Below are positions 6,852 through 14,260 of a DNA stretch of 18,147 bases, piece after piece; within the stretch, counting starts at the first letter, position 1, and each line of letters begins with the position of its first letter. Source of the DNA: Rhodospirillales bacterium (GTDB lineage: Bacteria; Pseudomonadota; Alphaproteobacteria; Rhodospirillales; JAPHTL01). The translations under genes were made by a program, and so were the position numbers. The stretch is taken from the NCBI GenBank assembly GCA_026193355.1, contig JAPHTL010000300.1:1-18147 (forward strand), read 5' to 3'. Below the pieces are notes generated by a model. It was given only the letters and a program-made list of their open reading frames with translations, had not been told where the DNA came from and ran no database searches.

Positions 6852-7681
6852 GCCGACAACGCCCGCGCCATCGCCGCAAACTGTTCGACCGTCAGTTCCT
6901 CGGCCCGCGCCGTCGGTGGAACGCCCGCTGCGTCGGCCATCATCGCCGGATCGCCCAGACCTTTCAGGCTTTGCCGGAGCATCTTGCGCCGCTGGTTGAA
7001 GGCCGCGGCGACAACACGTTCCATGGCGTCGAAGCCGGCCGGGGCGAGGGGGGCGCCATGGGGGATCAGGCTGACCACCGTGCTGGTGACCTTTGGCGGC
7101 GGCGTGAAGGCGCGGCGATCAACGTTGAACTCGACCTGAACCCGACACAGCCACTGTGTCATCACAGAAAGCCGCCCATAGGCCTTGGTTCCCGGTTTGG
7201 CGGCAAGGCGGTCGGCAACCTCCTTCTGGAACATCAGGACCAGACGCGCGTAGGCGTCGATGTTTTTCAGCCAGTTCACCACCAGCGGTGTCGAGATGTT
7301 ATAGGGCAGATTTGCCACGACCCTTCGCGGCGCTTCGCCGATTTTCGCCATATCCGTTTTTAGGGCGTCGCCCTCAACGACCTCCAGCCGTCCGGGGTAG
7401 GCGGCGGCAATCTCGGCCAGTGCGGCAAGACAGCGCGCATCCCTTTCGATGGCCACCACATGCGCAGCGCCGTTTTCAAGAAGCGCGCGGGTCAGGCCGC
7501 CCGGCCCCGGTCCGACCTCGATGACCGTGCCGATGCCCAGGTCGCCTGCGCAGCGCGCAATTCGCCCGGTCAGGTTCAGATCAAGCAGGAAGTGCTGGCC
7601 AAGCGATTTTCGGGCCCCCAGGTCATGTTTCGCGATGACTTCGCGTAGCGGCGGAAGGGGTGGGGGAGACTGTTCGATCAT
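6848..7681 (-). CDS. rsmA: 16S rRNA dimethyladenosine transferase RsmA (KsgA)
   Basis: Methylates the two adjacent adenosines near the 3' end of 16S rRNA during 30S subunit maturation, using S-adenosylmethionine. The protein has 277 residues. Visible motifs are KSLGQHFL (25-32), the SAM-binding EVGPGPGGLT (55-64), the catalytic NLPYNIS (124-130) and FQKEVADRL (151-159), with the RRKMLRQSLKGL segment near the C-terminus. The frame extends upstream to 7828, but those 49 residues are a shadow of pdxA. The ATG at 7681 starts seven bases after the pdxA stop and gives the expected N-terminus, although no clear ribosome binding site is seen. It is the last gene of the - strand group and meets gmk tail to tail. 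Confidence 0.97.
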   Translation of the reverse strand: MIEQSPPPLPPLREVIAKHDLGARKSLGQHFLLDLNLTGRIARCAGDLGIGTVIEVGPGPGGLTRALLENGAAHVVAIERDARCLAALAEIAAAYPGRLEVVEGDALKTDMAKIGEAPRRVVANLPYNISTPLVVNWLKNIDAYARLVLMFQKEVADRLAAKPGTKAYGRLSVMTQWLCRVQVEFNVDRRAFTPPPKVTSTVVSLIPHGAPLAPAGFDAMERVVAAAFNQRRKMLRQSLKGLGDPAMMADAAGVPPTARAEELTVEQFAAMARALSA

Positions 7682-7688
7682 TGCCGGA

Positions 7689-8687
7689 TCAAGTCGCGTT
7701 GCGCCGTGCGGCCATATCGGCGGCCATGTGAAGCGCTTCGGCAAGACTGGCGGGATTGGCCGCTCCCGTTCCGGCGATGTCGAAGGCAGTGCCGTGGTCA
7801 GGCGAGGTTCGCACAAAGGGCAGGCCAAGCGTGACGTTGACGCCGTGATCGAAGTCGATGGTCTTGATCGGGATCAGGGCCTGATCGTGGTACATGCAGA
7901 TCGCCGCATCGTATCCCTCGCGCGCCCGTGCGTGAAACATGGTGTCCGATGGCAATGGTCCGTTGGCATCTATTCCAAGGGCGCGCAACCTTGCGATGGC
8001 CGGGGCGACGATGTCTGCATCTTCCTTGCCCATGTGCCCACCTTCGCCCGCATGGGGGTTCAGGCCCGCCACGGCCAGCCGTGGCGCGTCGATGCCAAAA
8101 TCCCGGTGCAAGGCGTCGGCGGTGATCCGCGCCGTCTCGACAATCATCGGCGTCGTCAATGTCTCGATCGCCTCGCGCAACGACACGTGGATGGTGACGG
8201 GTACGACGCGCAGGGCCGGGCAGGCAAGCATCATGACAGGCGGTGTTTCGATGCCGGACAGGAAGGCAAGAAACTCCGTATGACCGGGGAATCCAAAACC
8301 GGCCTCGTTCAGCACCTGCTTGTTTATGGGATTGGTGACGACGGCTGCGGCCTTGCCGTCACTTGCGAAGTCGACGGCGATCTCTATGGCGCGGCGCACT
8401 GCGGTTGCGTTCTTCGCGGTTGGTTTGCCGGGAATCGGCCGTTGGCCAAGCTCAATCGGCAAGACAGGCAACGCGTTGGTGAAATGCTGAAGCGCTTCGG
8501 ACGGGTCTTCGATCACGGTGATGGGGGCATTCCACCCCATATCCGCGGCAAGAGAAGCCAAGTGCCCCGGGTTGCCGATCACGAAGAAGGGCGGGAGGTT
8601 CAGGGCTTCACGATCAAGCCAGACTTTCAATGTTGCTTCAGGGCCTATACCAGCCGGCTCCCCCATGGTCAGGGCAAGGGGGCGCAT
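7689..8687 (-). CDS. pdxA: 4-hydroxythreonine-4-phosphate dehydrogenase PdxA
   Basis: Oxidises 4-phosphohydroxy-L-threonine with NAD in the DXP-dependent route to pyridoxal 5'-phosphate; the product goes to PdxJ. The protein has 332 residues, typical for the family. The N-terminus TMGEPAGIGPE is diagnostic. Metal-binding histidines are His167 (TIHVSL), His212 (LNPHAGE) and His267 (MYHDQ), and TSPDHGTAFD is at 294-303. The ATG lies three bases after the surA stop, and a GAGG within the end of surA serves as ribosome binding site. The order surA-pdxA-rsmA is the same as in E. coli, so co-transcription is very likely. Confidence 0.97.
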   Translation of the reverse strand: MRPLALTMGEPAGIGPEATLKVWLDREALNLPPFFVIGNPGHLASLAADMGWNAPITVIEDPSEALQHFTNALPVLPIELGQRPIPGKPTAKNATAVRRAIEIAVDFASDGKAAAVVTNPINKQVLNEAGFGFPGHTEFLAFLSGIETPPVMMLACPALRVVPVTIHVSLREAIETLTTPMIVETARITADALHRDFGIDAPRLAVAGLNPHAGEGGHMGKEDADIVAPAIARLRALGIDANGPLPSDTMFHARAREGYDAAICMYHDQALIPIKTIDFDHGVNVTLGLPFVRTSPDHGTAFDIAGTGAANPASLAEALHMAADMAARRNAT

Positions 8688-8690
8688 GGA

Positions 8691-9968
8691 TCATATCCTC
8701 AGGTCGAGGAAGGCGTTCCGATGCAAATCACGCAGCATCCGCCGTGAAATCATTTCCGCCCGTTGTTCGGCAATCTGGTTTTTAAGCCTTTGGCGTACGG
8801 CCGCGTCGCTGGGAGCCTGTGGCGTGCTGCGTTCGCAGACCATGAGAACGGTTATCCCGGCGGCGCTGCGGAATGGTTCCCCCGCCGTATTTTCCGGCAG
8901 GCGTTCAACGACGGCGCGAATTTGTGGCGGCAACTTTTCCGGATTTATCGTGCCGAGTGAACCGGAAAGCGCGGACCCAAGCGACTTGCCCGCAGCTTCC
9001 AGTTCGGCGCAGGATTTGGCGCTTTGGCTTGCTTCCCGCGCTTGCCGGGTGATTGCGGCGGCCTGCTCTTCGGTGGCGGATTCTCCCAGGGGCAGGACGA
9101 ACTGGCTGAGCGTCAAGCGTTCGCCGCCCTCGCCACCATCCTGATTCGGGATGCGTCGGTCCCGGAAGGCGATGATGTGATATCCGGCCGGTGTGCGGAC
9201 AGGGCCGACCAGTTGGCCGGGGTTCGCGTTTGCGACGGCTTCGTCGATCTCGCGGGACATGCGCCCCGGTTCAACCCATCCAAGATCGCCGCCGACGGCA
9301 GCCGTGGCGCTTTGTGAAAACTGGCTTGCAAGGGCGGTGAAGCTGGCCCCCTGCGCAACCTGTTGCATGATTCGCATGGCGACCTGGCGGATCTCGTTCT
9401 CCGACGTGGCGCCGTCGACGGGCAGGAAAATTTCCGAAAGCAGGGCCAGCGGCTTGTTCTTGTTTTCTTCATGCCTGCGAAAGGCGTCCTCAACCTCATC
9501 GTCGCTGACATTGATCTTGCGGGCGGCGGAACGGCGGATCACGCTGACCCAGGCCAGCGTCGCCTCCGCCTGTTGATGCAGGGTATCGGGGTCGATTCCG
9601 TTCGACCTCAGTTGTTCGTCAAGCCCTCCCTTTGGCAGCCGGTTGCGCTTTTCGATGTCGGCGAGGGCGGCTTCAATATCCTTTTCATCCACGGTAATGC
9701 CCATTCTCTTCGCCTCTTGCAGCTTGATGCGCTCATCAATCAGGGATCTGAGAATTTGGGGCGCGATGCGCCGGCGGGTCTCAATGTCGTTTGGAAGTTT
9801 CGAGCTGAATATGACGAGGCGAATGCGCGTTTCGAGATCGTAGAAAGAGATGACATCGTCGTTCACGACCGCCGCGATGCGCATGACATCCTCGGCCTTC
9901 GCCTGTCGGGCATCCTGCCCTGAAAGAAGGGCGGCGGAAAAGGCTATGGCGATCAAAAACAATCTCAT
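8691..9968 (-). CDS. surA: Periplasmic chaperone and peptidyl-prolyl isomerase SurA
   Basis: A 425-residue exported protein. Residues 1-25 form a signal peptide ending in QAKA, with probable cleavage before Glu26. The N-terminal chaperone region follows (to about 170). The first parvulin domain (about 175-270) contains the GGDLGWVEPGRMSREI block and AGYHII. A second parvulin-like domain (about 283-380) is degenerate: it lacks an obvious GGDLG equivalent and keeps GSLGTI. SurA helps outer-membrane proteins, including LptD, cross the periplasm. No good ribosome binding site precedes the ATG, but the signal peptide fixes the start. An 88-base spacer separates it from lptG, where lptD would be expected in related bacteria. 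Confidence 0.92.
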   Translation of the reverse strand: MRLFLIAIAFSAALLSGQDARQAKAEDVMRIAAVVNDDVISFYDLETRIRLVIFSSKLPNDIETRRRIAPQILRSLIDERIKLQEAKRMGITVDEKDIEAALADIEKRNRLPKGGLDEQLRSNGIDPDTLHQQAEATLAWVSVIRRSAARKINVSDDEVEDAFRRHEENKNKPLALLSEIFLPVDGATSENEIRQVAMRIMQQVAQGASFTALASQFSQSATAAVGGDLGWVEPGRMSREIDEAVANANPGQLVGPVRTPAGYHIIAFRDRRIPNQDGGEGGERLTLSQFVLPLGESATEEQAAAITRQAREASQSAKSCAELEAAGKSLGSALSGSLGTINPEKLPPQIRAVVERLPENTAGEPFRSAAGITVLMVCERSTPQAPSDAAVRQRLKNQIAEQRAEMISRRMLRDLHRNAFLDLRI

Positions 9969-10026
9969 GGGTTTTCGCTGTTCGGTGCTTCCGTGAATGT
10001 TTAGCGCTGGTCGTCAGGCATTCTGA

Positions 10027-10051
10027 ATTCCGTCGTGTTCTTCTCCGGAAT
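10027..10051 (-). repeat. Inverted repeat in the lptG-surA spacer
   Basis: ATTCCG (10027-10032) and CGGAAT (10046-10051) are perfectly complementary across 13 bases, in the 88-base gap after the lptG stop. No T run follows, and no clear -35/-10 pair is visible in the gap. It may be a weak RNA hairpin or a protein site; chance is also possible for a six-base arm. Confidence 0.25.
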
Positions 10052-10056
10052 CAGGC

Positions 10057-11148
10057 CTAACCATCTTCCAGATGAAGAAGCATGGCAAGCCCCAATAACA
10101 TGGAAACCCCCGAAGGCGTCCATGCGGCGAGAACGACGGGGATACTGTCCGACAAGCCGAGGGCGAAGACAACGTCGGAGAAGAAATAGAGCAGAAACCC
10201 GGTGAGCACCCCGCCGGAAACGACATAAACCGTCCCCCCCTTGCGCGACTGGCGCAGGGTGAATGTGGCGGCAATCAGCACCATCGCACACAACAAAAGA
10301 GGGGTAGCCAGCAGGCTGTGCAAATGAAGCCTGTGTCGAATTGCCGAAAATCCGGCATTCTCCAGGGTGTCGATGAATGCCGGAAGATCCCAGAAGGACA
10401 TGGTTTCGGGTGGTGAAAAACTGTCCTGAATCCTGTTGATTGTCAGGTCGGTTTCGAACCATTCCTCATCGCTGAAGGACGCCTGTTCTTCCGGGGCATA
10501 ACGCCACACCTTCGACAGGCGCCAGAAGCCGTCCTCCAGACTGGCAACCTCCGCTTCGTACCGGGCGACAAAACGGTCGCTTCCCTGGAAGGAGAAAATC
10601 GTCACCTCGCGCAGTTCAACCTCGACGCCCTGTTGCAGAACGTGTTCTGCGTGAATCACGGCTTGTCCCGCCTGGCGCAGCCACAGGCCGTTTGGCGAAA
10701 TCGCGAGGAAACTGTCCTGCCCCTTCATGAAGCGGGACTCAAGACGTTCGTAACGCGACAGCATGACGGACGAGAAGGGACTTGAGACGGCGACCTGAAT
10801 GACGCCCAGCAGTGTCGCGATCAGAAGAACGGGGGCGAGGAACTGCCATGCGGAAACGCCGGCGGCGCGGGTCACCACCAGTTCATGACTGCGTGTCAGG
10901 CGCCAGAAACACAGCATTCCACCGAACAGGACGGCGAACGGGAAAATCTGCTGTCCCATGAAGGGAAGTTTCAGCAAGGTCATTTCCAGGGTCAGGCCGA
11001 TGGATATGTCGGCCTTGGAAGCCGTGCGCCGAAGCATTTCGACAAAGTCGAAAAGAAAGACAATTCCCATGAACATCACGAGCAGCATGATGAAATTCGC
11101 CAAGAACTGGCGGCCAACGTAAAAAAACAGAACCCTTGACGCGCGCAT
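10057..11148 (-). CDS. lptG: LPS export permease LptG
   Basis: A 363-residue inner-membrane protein that pairs with LptF and the ATPase LptB to lift lipopolysaccharide from the inner membrane toward LptC and LptA. Membrane segments are near 12-34, 61-82 and 101-122, then 276-297, 308-329 and 337-358. The periplasmic beta-jellyroll domain lies between the two sets. The HELVVTRAAGVSAW segment (88-101) is the cytoplasmic coupling region shared by LptF and LptG. The ATG starts three bases after the lptF stop. The second gene of an LptF-LptG pair is normally LptG, and the sequence fits. It ends 88 bases before surA. Confidence 0.94.
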   Translation of the reverse strand: MRASRVLFFYVGRQFLANFIMLLVMFMGIVFLFDFVEMLRRTASKADISIGLTLEMTLLKLPFMGQQIFPFAVLFGGMLCFWRLTRSHELVVTRAAGVSAWQFLAPVLLIATLLGVIQVAVSSPFSSVMLSRYERLESRFMKGQDSFLAISPNGLWLRQAGQAVIHAEHVLQQGVEVELREVTIFSFQGSDRFVARYEAEVASLEDGFWRLSKVWRYAPEEQASFSDEEWFETDLTINRIQDSFSPPETMSFWDLPAFIDTLENAGFSAIRHRLHLHSLLATPLLLCAMVLIAATFTLRQSRKGGTVYVVSGGVLTGFLLYFFSDVVFALGLSDSIPVVLAAWTPSGVSMLLGLAMLLHLEDG

Positions 11149-11151
11149 CGG

Positions 11152-12285
11152 TTACGAAGCCTCCGCGCCTGGGGGCGCAATCTGCCCCCGCCGCCTCAGC
11201 CTCGGCAGGCCGTGTGTCATGATCCAAAGGGCGACCACACCGGGCAGAACTGCTGCTGCGTAGATCAGGGGGATGGCCTCTGTTCGTTTGGCGCTTAGGT
11301 TCTCGATTCCAAGGCTCAGGGTTTGCAGGCCGACCATCAGGACGATGGCCAGGACGACACGCTGCGTCTGGCCGCGTCTTGTGAAGTTCCCTGAAATCAG
11401 GCAGGCCAGCGCAATCAGCGTAAAGGTCACGGCATGCAGTGGCGCGACAATCCTGTGGTGCGCCTCGATGATGAACTTCCCATAACTGCGTGCCGGCACC
11501 GTCGGGTCCAGTTCAGGATTCAGCAGGTCGAAAAACATGCGTTCACGAGGTTCGCGGAATCTTTCTGCTTGCTGCGCCTTGGCTGTTTCGAGATCGAACG
11601 TGTAGCGATCGAAATAAAGGATCGACATCTTTTTCGTCGCCTTGTCGATCACCTGTCTGTTGCCGTTGAACAGGATAACACGCGGGTTCGCGTCAACCTG
11701 TACGAGGGCCCCGCGTTCGGCCATCAGGGTCGCCTGCTGCGCCCGGTCGCGGGTGTCGTGGATCAGGATTCCAAGAAGTTCGCCTTCGCGTGACCGGTCG
11801 CGGACATAGACCGTGACGCTGTTGCTTATGGTGTTGAAAACGCCCTCCTGCAAAAGGATGTTCGAATGTTCGTGGCGGATCTCCCACTGGAATTCACGGA
11901 ACTTTTCATAGGACTTTGGCAGGAAATAGAAATAGAGGGCGGCGGACAGGATGGCCACGATCAACGACAGGATGATGGCTGGCGCGGCGAGAGACAACTG
12001 GTTGACCCCGGCTGCGCGCATGACCACCAGCTCCCGATCCATGATCATCTTGTGGTAGACGAAGACCACAACGGCGAACAGCGCGATTGGAAGGATCGTT
12101 GTCAGGAAATTGGGCAGCAACAGGCCGGTCAGGTACAGGAATGTCCCCGCGTTCAGTCCCCGGTTGACGATCATTTCGACAAACCGCAGGGACTGGGTCA
12201 ACCACAGAATACAGGTCATCGCCGTGGCGACGAGGATCATGCCGACGGCCAACTGGCCGAACATGTAGCGGTTCAGGAGGTTCAT
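11152..12285 (-). CDS. lptF: LPS export permease LptF
   Basis: A 377-residue inner-membrane protein, partner of LptG in the LPS transporter. Segments near 11-31, 50-76 and 99-121 form the first membrane set, and 281-299, 307-327 and 338-358 the second. The periplasmic domain lies between about 125 and 275. The coupling segment DRELVVMRAAGVNQLSLA is at 83-100. The N-terminus MNLLNRYMFGQL fits alphaproteobacterial LptF, so the ATG at 12285 is likely right, yet there is no ribosome binding site before it. A perfect -10 box lies eight bases upstream, so the mRNA may start at or near the ATG. A charged, Pro-containing tail follows the last membrane segment. Confidence 0.94.
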   Translation of the reverse strand: MNLLNRYMFGQLAVGMILVATAMTCILWLTQSLRFVEMIVNRGLNAGTFLYLTGLLLPNFLTTILPIALFAVVVFVYHKMIMDRELVVMRAAGVNQLSLAAPAIILSLIVAILSAALYFYFLPKSYEKFREFQWEIRHEHSNILLQEGVFNTISNSVTVYVRDRSREGELLGILIHDTRDRAQQATLMAERGALVQVDANPRVILFNGNRQVIDKATKKMSILYFDRYTFDLETAKAQQAERFREPRERMFFDLLNPELDPTVPARSYGKFIIEAHHRIVAPLHAVTFTLIALACLISGNFTRRGQTQRVVLAIVLMVGLQTLSLGIENLSAKRTEAIPLIYAAAVLPGVVALWIMTHGLPRLRRRGQIAPPGAEAS

Positions 12286-12293
12286 GGCGCCCG

Positions 12294-12324
12294 ATTATAC
12301 CCTGTGCCGCAAGCGGTTTGGCAA
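12294..12324 (-). promoter_or_regulatory. Candidate lptF promoter, possibly giving a leaderless mRNA
   Basis: On the - strand TATAAT occupies 12299-12294, a perfect -10 box. TTGCCA at 12324-12319 matches five of six -35 bases, but the spacer is 19 bases, longer than the ideal 17. The start point would fall near 12287, within about two bases of the lptF ATG at 12285. The absence of a Shine-Dalgarno sequence there fits a leaderless transcript. Confidence 0.5.
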
Positions 12325-12362
12325 AAAAGCGCTGCGCCCTGAACCTCCTCGACCGGCACGGT

Positions 12363-14153
12363 CTAGAACAGGTCTTCGGCAATGTCGACGGCCATCGCTC
12401 CGCCAGTGGCCGCGATCTCGACCAGACCTTCAGCCTCGGGCAGGTAGGTGTCGGCGAAGAAGCGCGCCGTTGCGATCTTGCCCTGCATGAACGCCGGGTT
12501 TCCGTCGCCATTGGCCAGCCGTTCCGCTGCGGCGAGCGCCGCGCGCGCCATCAGCCATCCGCCGACCACGATTCCGGTCAGGCGAAGGTAGGGCACAGAC
12601 CCGGCTGCCGCCCGCGCCGGTTCGCTTGCATAGGTCGCCAGAAGCCAGTCTGTCGCCTTTTCAAGCGCCGAAATTCCGCGCGACAGGTTGTTTCGCATCG
12701 TTGCGACCTGTTCGGGGGCTTTTGCGAGGTCTCCGTCCAGTTCGCGCATCCGGGCGATCAGGGCCTTGATGGTGACGCCGTTTTCCCGCGCCACCTTGCG
12801 GCCGATCAGGTCGTTGGCCTGAATGCCGTTGGTGCCTTCGTAGATGGCCGTGATGCGGACATCGCGAAGATGCTGCGCCGCGCCCGTTTCCTCGATGAAT
12901 CCCATGCCGCCATGGACCTGCACGCCGGTATTGGCGACATCGATTCCGATGTCGCTGCTCCATGCCTTGGCGACCGGCGTCAGAAGCGCCACCAGCGCGC
13001 CTGCGGCCTGCCGGGTCTCGGCGTCGGGATGGCGGCGGGCAACGTCCTGACGCGACGAGACAAAATAGGAAAGCGCGCGCGATGCCTCGGTCTGCGCCTT
13101 CATTGTCAGCAGCATCCGGCGCACATCGGCGTGGCGGATGATAGGGGCGGGGGCGCTGTCGCCGCTGCCCAGCACCGGGCTCTGCACACGCTCTTTGGCG
13201 TAATCCCGCGCCCGCTGATAGGCGCGTTCGGCCATCGCCACGCCTTCAAGGCCGACGCTGAGCCGGGCGCTGTTCATCATGGTGAACATGCAGGCGATAC
13301 CGGCGTTTTCCTGCCCGACCAGATACCCGGTCGCGCCGCCGTCGTCGCCGAACGACATCACGCAGGTGGGGCTGGCGTTGATGCCAAGTTTATGTTCGAG
13401 GGAGACACAGCGAAGATCGTTGCGATCGCCAAGCGATCCGTCTTCATTGACCATGAACTTCGGAACGAGGAACAGCGAAACGCCCTTGATGCCGGGGGGG
13501 GCATCGGGAAGGCGCGCCAGCACAAGATGGACGATGTTCTCGGCCATGTCGTGTTCGCCCCAGGTGATGAAAATCTTTTGCCCGGTGATCCTGTAGGTAT
13601 CGCCGTCACGCACCGCGCGGGTCTTGACCTGGGCGAGGTCGCTGCCCGCCTGCGGCTCGGTCAGGTTCATGGTGCCGGTCCATTCGCCGCTGACCATTTT
13701 TGGCAAATAGGCCGATTTCAGATCGTCCGAGGCATGTTCGCTCAGAAGCTCCATCGCGCCCTTGGAAAGAAGGGGGCAGAGCTCAAACGCCATGTTGGAT
13801 GCCGCCCACATCTCCTGCACCGTGGTGCCGAGGACCGCCGGCAGGCCCTGTCCGCCGAAATCGGGCTCCATGCAGATGCCGTTCCAACCGCCTTCAACGA
13901 ATTGTTGGTAGGCGTCCGCGAACCCGGAAGCCGCACGGACCACGCCGTTTTCAAGTTTCGCGCCCTCTCTGTCGCCGGAAGCATTGATCGGGTCGAGAAC
14001 GCCTGATGCGAATTTACCGGCTTCTTCCAGAATGGCGTCAACCAGATCGGTGGTTGCTTCCTCATATCCGGGAAGGCTGGACAGCGTTTCCATTTCGGCC
14101 AGTTCGTCGAGAACGAAACGCATTTCCTCCACAGGGGCGACGTAGGTGCTCAT
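12363..14153 (-). CDS. Acyl-CoA dehydrogenase, large (DmdC-like) subfamily
   Basis: A 596-residue flavoprotein that oxidises an acyl-CoA at the alpha-beta bond and passes electrons to ETF. The FAD-binding core shows MNLTEPQAGSDL (162-173), FITWGEHD (195-202) and the C-terminal half with VQVHGGMGFIEE (411-422). Glu439 in IYEGTNGIQ is the expected catalytic base. About 150 extra C-terminal residues match the acyl-CoA dehydrogenase C-terminal domain of the roughly 600-residue class. That class includes 3-methylmercaptopropionyl-CoA dehydrogenase DmdC and general fatty acyl-CoA enzymes, and the true substrate cannot be decided here. The ATG at 14153 has GGGAG ten bases upstream; an upstream TTG is less likely. 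It has its own promoter, and lptF follows 77 bases after its stop. Confidence 0.93.
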   Translation of the reverse strand: MSTYVAPVEEMRFVLDELAEMETLSSLPGYEEATTDLVDAILEEAGKFASGVLDPINASGDREGAKLENGVVRAASGFADAYQQFVEGGWNGICMEPDFGGQGLPAVLGTTVQEMWAASNMAFELCPLLSKGAMELLSEHASDDLKSAYLPKMVSGEWTGTMNLTEPQAGSDLAQVKTRAVRDGDTYRITGQKIFITWGEHDMAENIVHLVLARLPDAPPGIKGVSLFLVPKFMVNEDGSLGDRNDLRCVSLEHKLGINASPTCVMSFGDDGGATGYLVGQENAGIACMFTMMNSARLSVGLEGVAMAERAYQRARDYAKERVQSPVLGSGDSAPAPIIRHADVRRMLLTMKAQTEASRALSYFVSSRQDVARRHPDAETRQAAGALVALLTPVAKAWSSDIGIDVANTGVQVHGGMGFIEETGAAQHLRDVRITAIYEGTNGIQANDLIGRKVARENGVTIKALIARMRELDGDLAKAPEQVATMRNNLSRGISALEKATDWLLATYASEPARAAAGSVPYLRLTGIVVGGWLMARAALAAAERLANGDGNPAFMQGKIATARFFADTYLPEAEGLVEIAATGGAMAVDIAEDLF

Positions 14154-14187
14154 GCCAATCAAACTCCCGGTAAATTCCTCAGTGCCG

Positions 14188-14206
14188 ACCGAATCCGCTG
14201 TTCGGT
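14188..14206 (-). promoter_or_regulatory. Palindrome downstream of the acyl-CoA dehydrogenase promoter
   Basis: ACCGAA and TTCGGT form a perfect six-base inverted repeat separated by seven bases, 19 bases in all. It lies between the predicted transcription start (about 14209) and the ATG at 14153, at about +4 to +22. That is a usual place for a repressor operator, for example of a TetR-type regulator of fatty-acid genes. It could equally be a small hairpin in the leader RNA. Confidence 0.4.
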
Positions 14207-14215
14207 TTCTGACGT

Positions 14216-14244
14216 TTTATATATTCGATGCCGTCCCCGGTGAA
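14216..14244 (-). promoter_or_regulatory. Candidate sigma70 promoter for the acyl-CoA dehydrogenase gene
   Basis: On the - strand TTCACC (14244-14239) and TATAAA (14221-14216) are separated by exactly 17 bases, matching four of six and five of six consensus bases. The transcript would start near 14209 and have a leader of about 56 bases. It lies in the 107-base spacer after the upstream flavoprotein gene. Confidence 0.5.
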
Positions 14245-14260
14245 CACAGTGCAGGCGCGA

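Noticed and set aside
7682..7828. N-terminal extension of RsmA
   Set aside because: The extra 49 residues overlap the pdxA coding sequence in another frame and do not resemble RsmA; the ATG at 7681 fits the family.
7449..8747. A 432-codon open frame on the + strand opposite rsmA, pdxA and surA
   Set aside because: It crosses three well-supported genes on the other strand and shows no domain of its own.
9976..9986. An 11-base match (CGCTGTTCGGT on the + strand) shared by the surA upstream region and the acyl-CoA dehydrogenase palindrome (14196-14206)
   Set aside because: The surA copy lacks the second half of the palindrome, and one shared 11-mer among all pairs in 18 kb is expected by chance.
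12323..12338. Possible terminator after the acyl-CoA dehydrogenase gene (GCGCAGCGC followed by six T on the - strand)
   Set aside because: The stem has only three Watson-Crick pairs, extended by wobble pairs; too weak to call despite the T run.
12318..14006. A 562-codon open frame on the + strand opposite the acyl-CoA dehydrogenase gene
   Set aside because: It is a shadow of a clear conserved gene in high-GC DNA: composition is rich in His, Arg, Gly and Ala, with no recognisable motif or plausible ribosome binding site.
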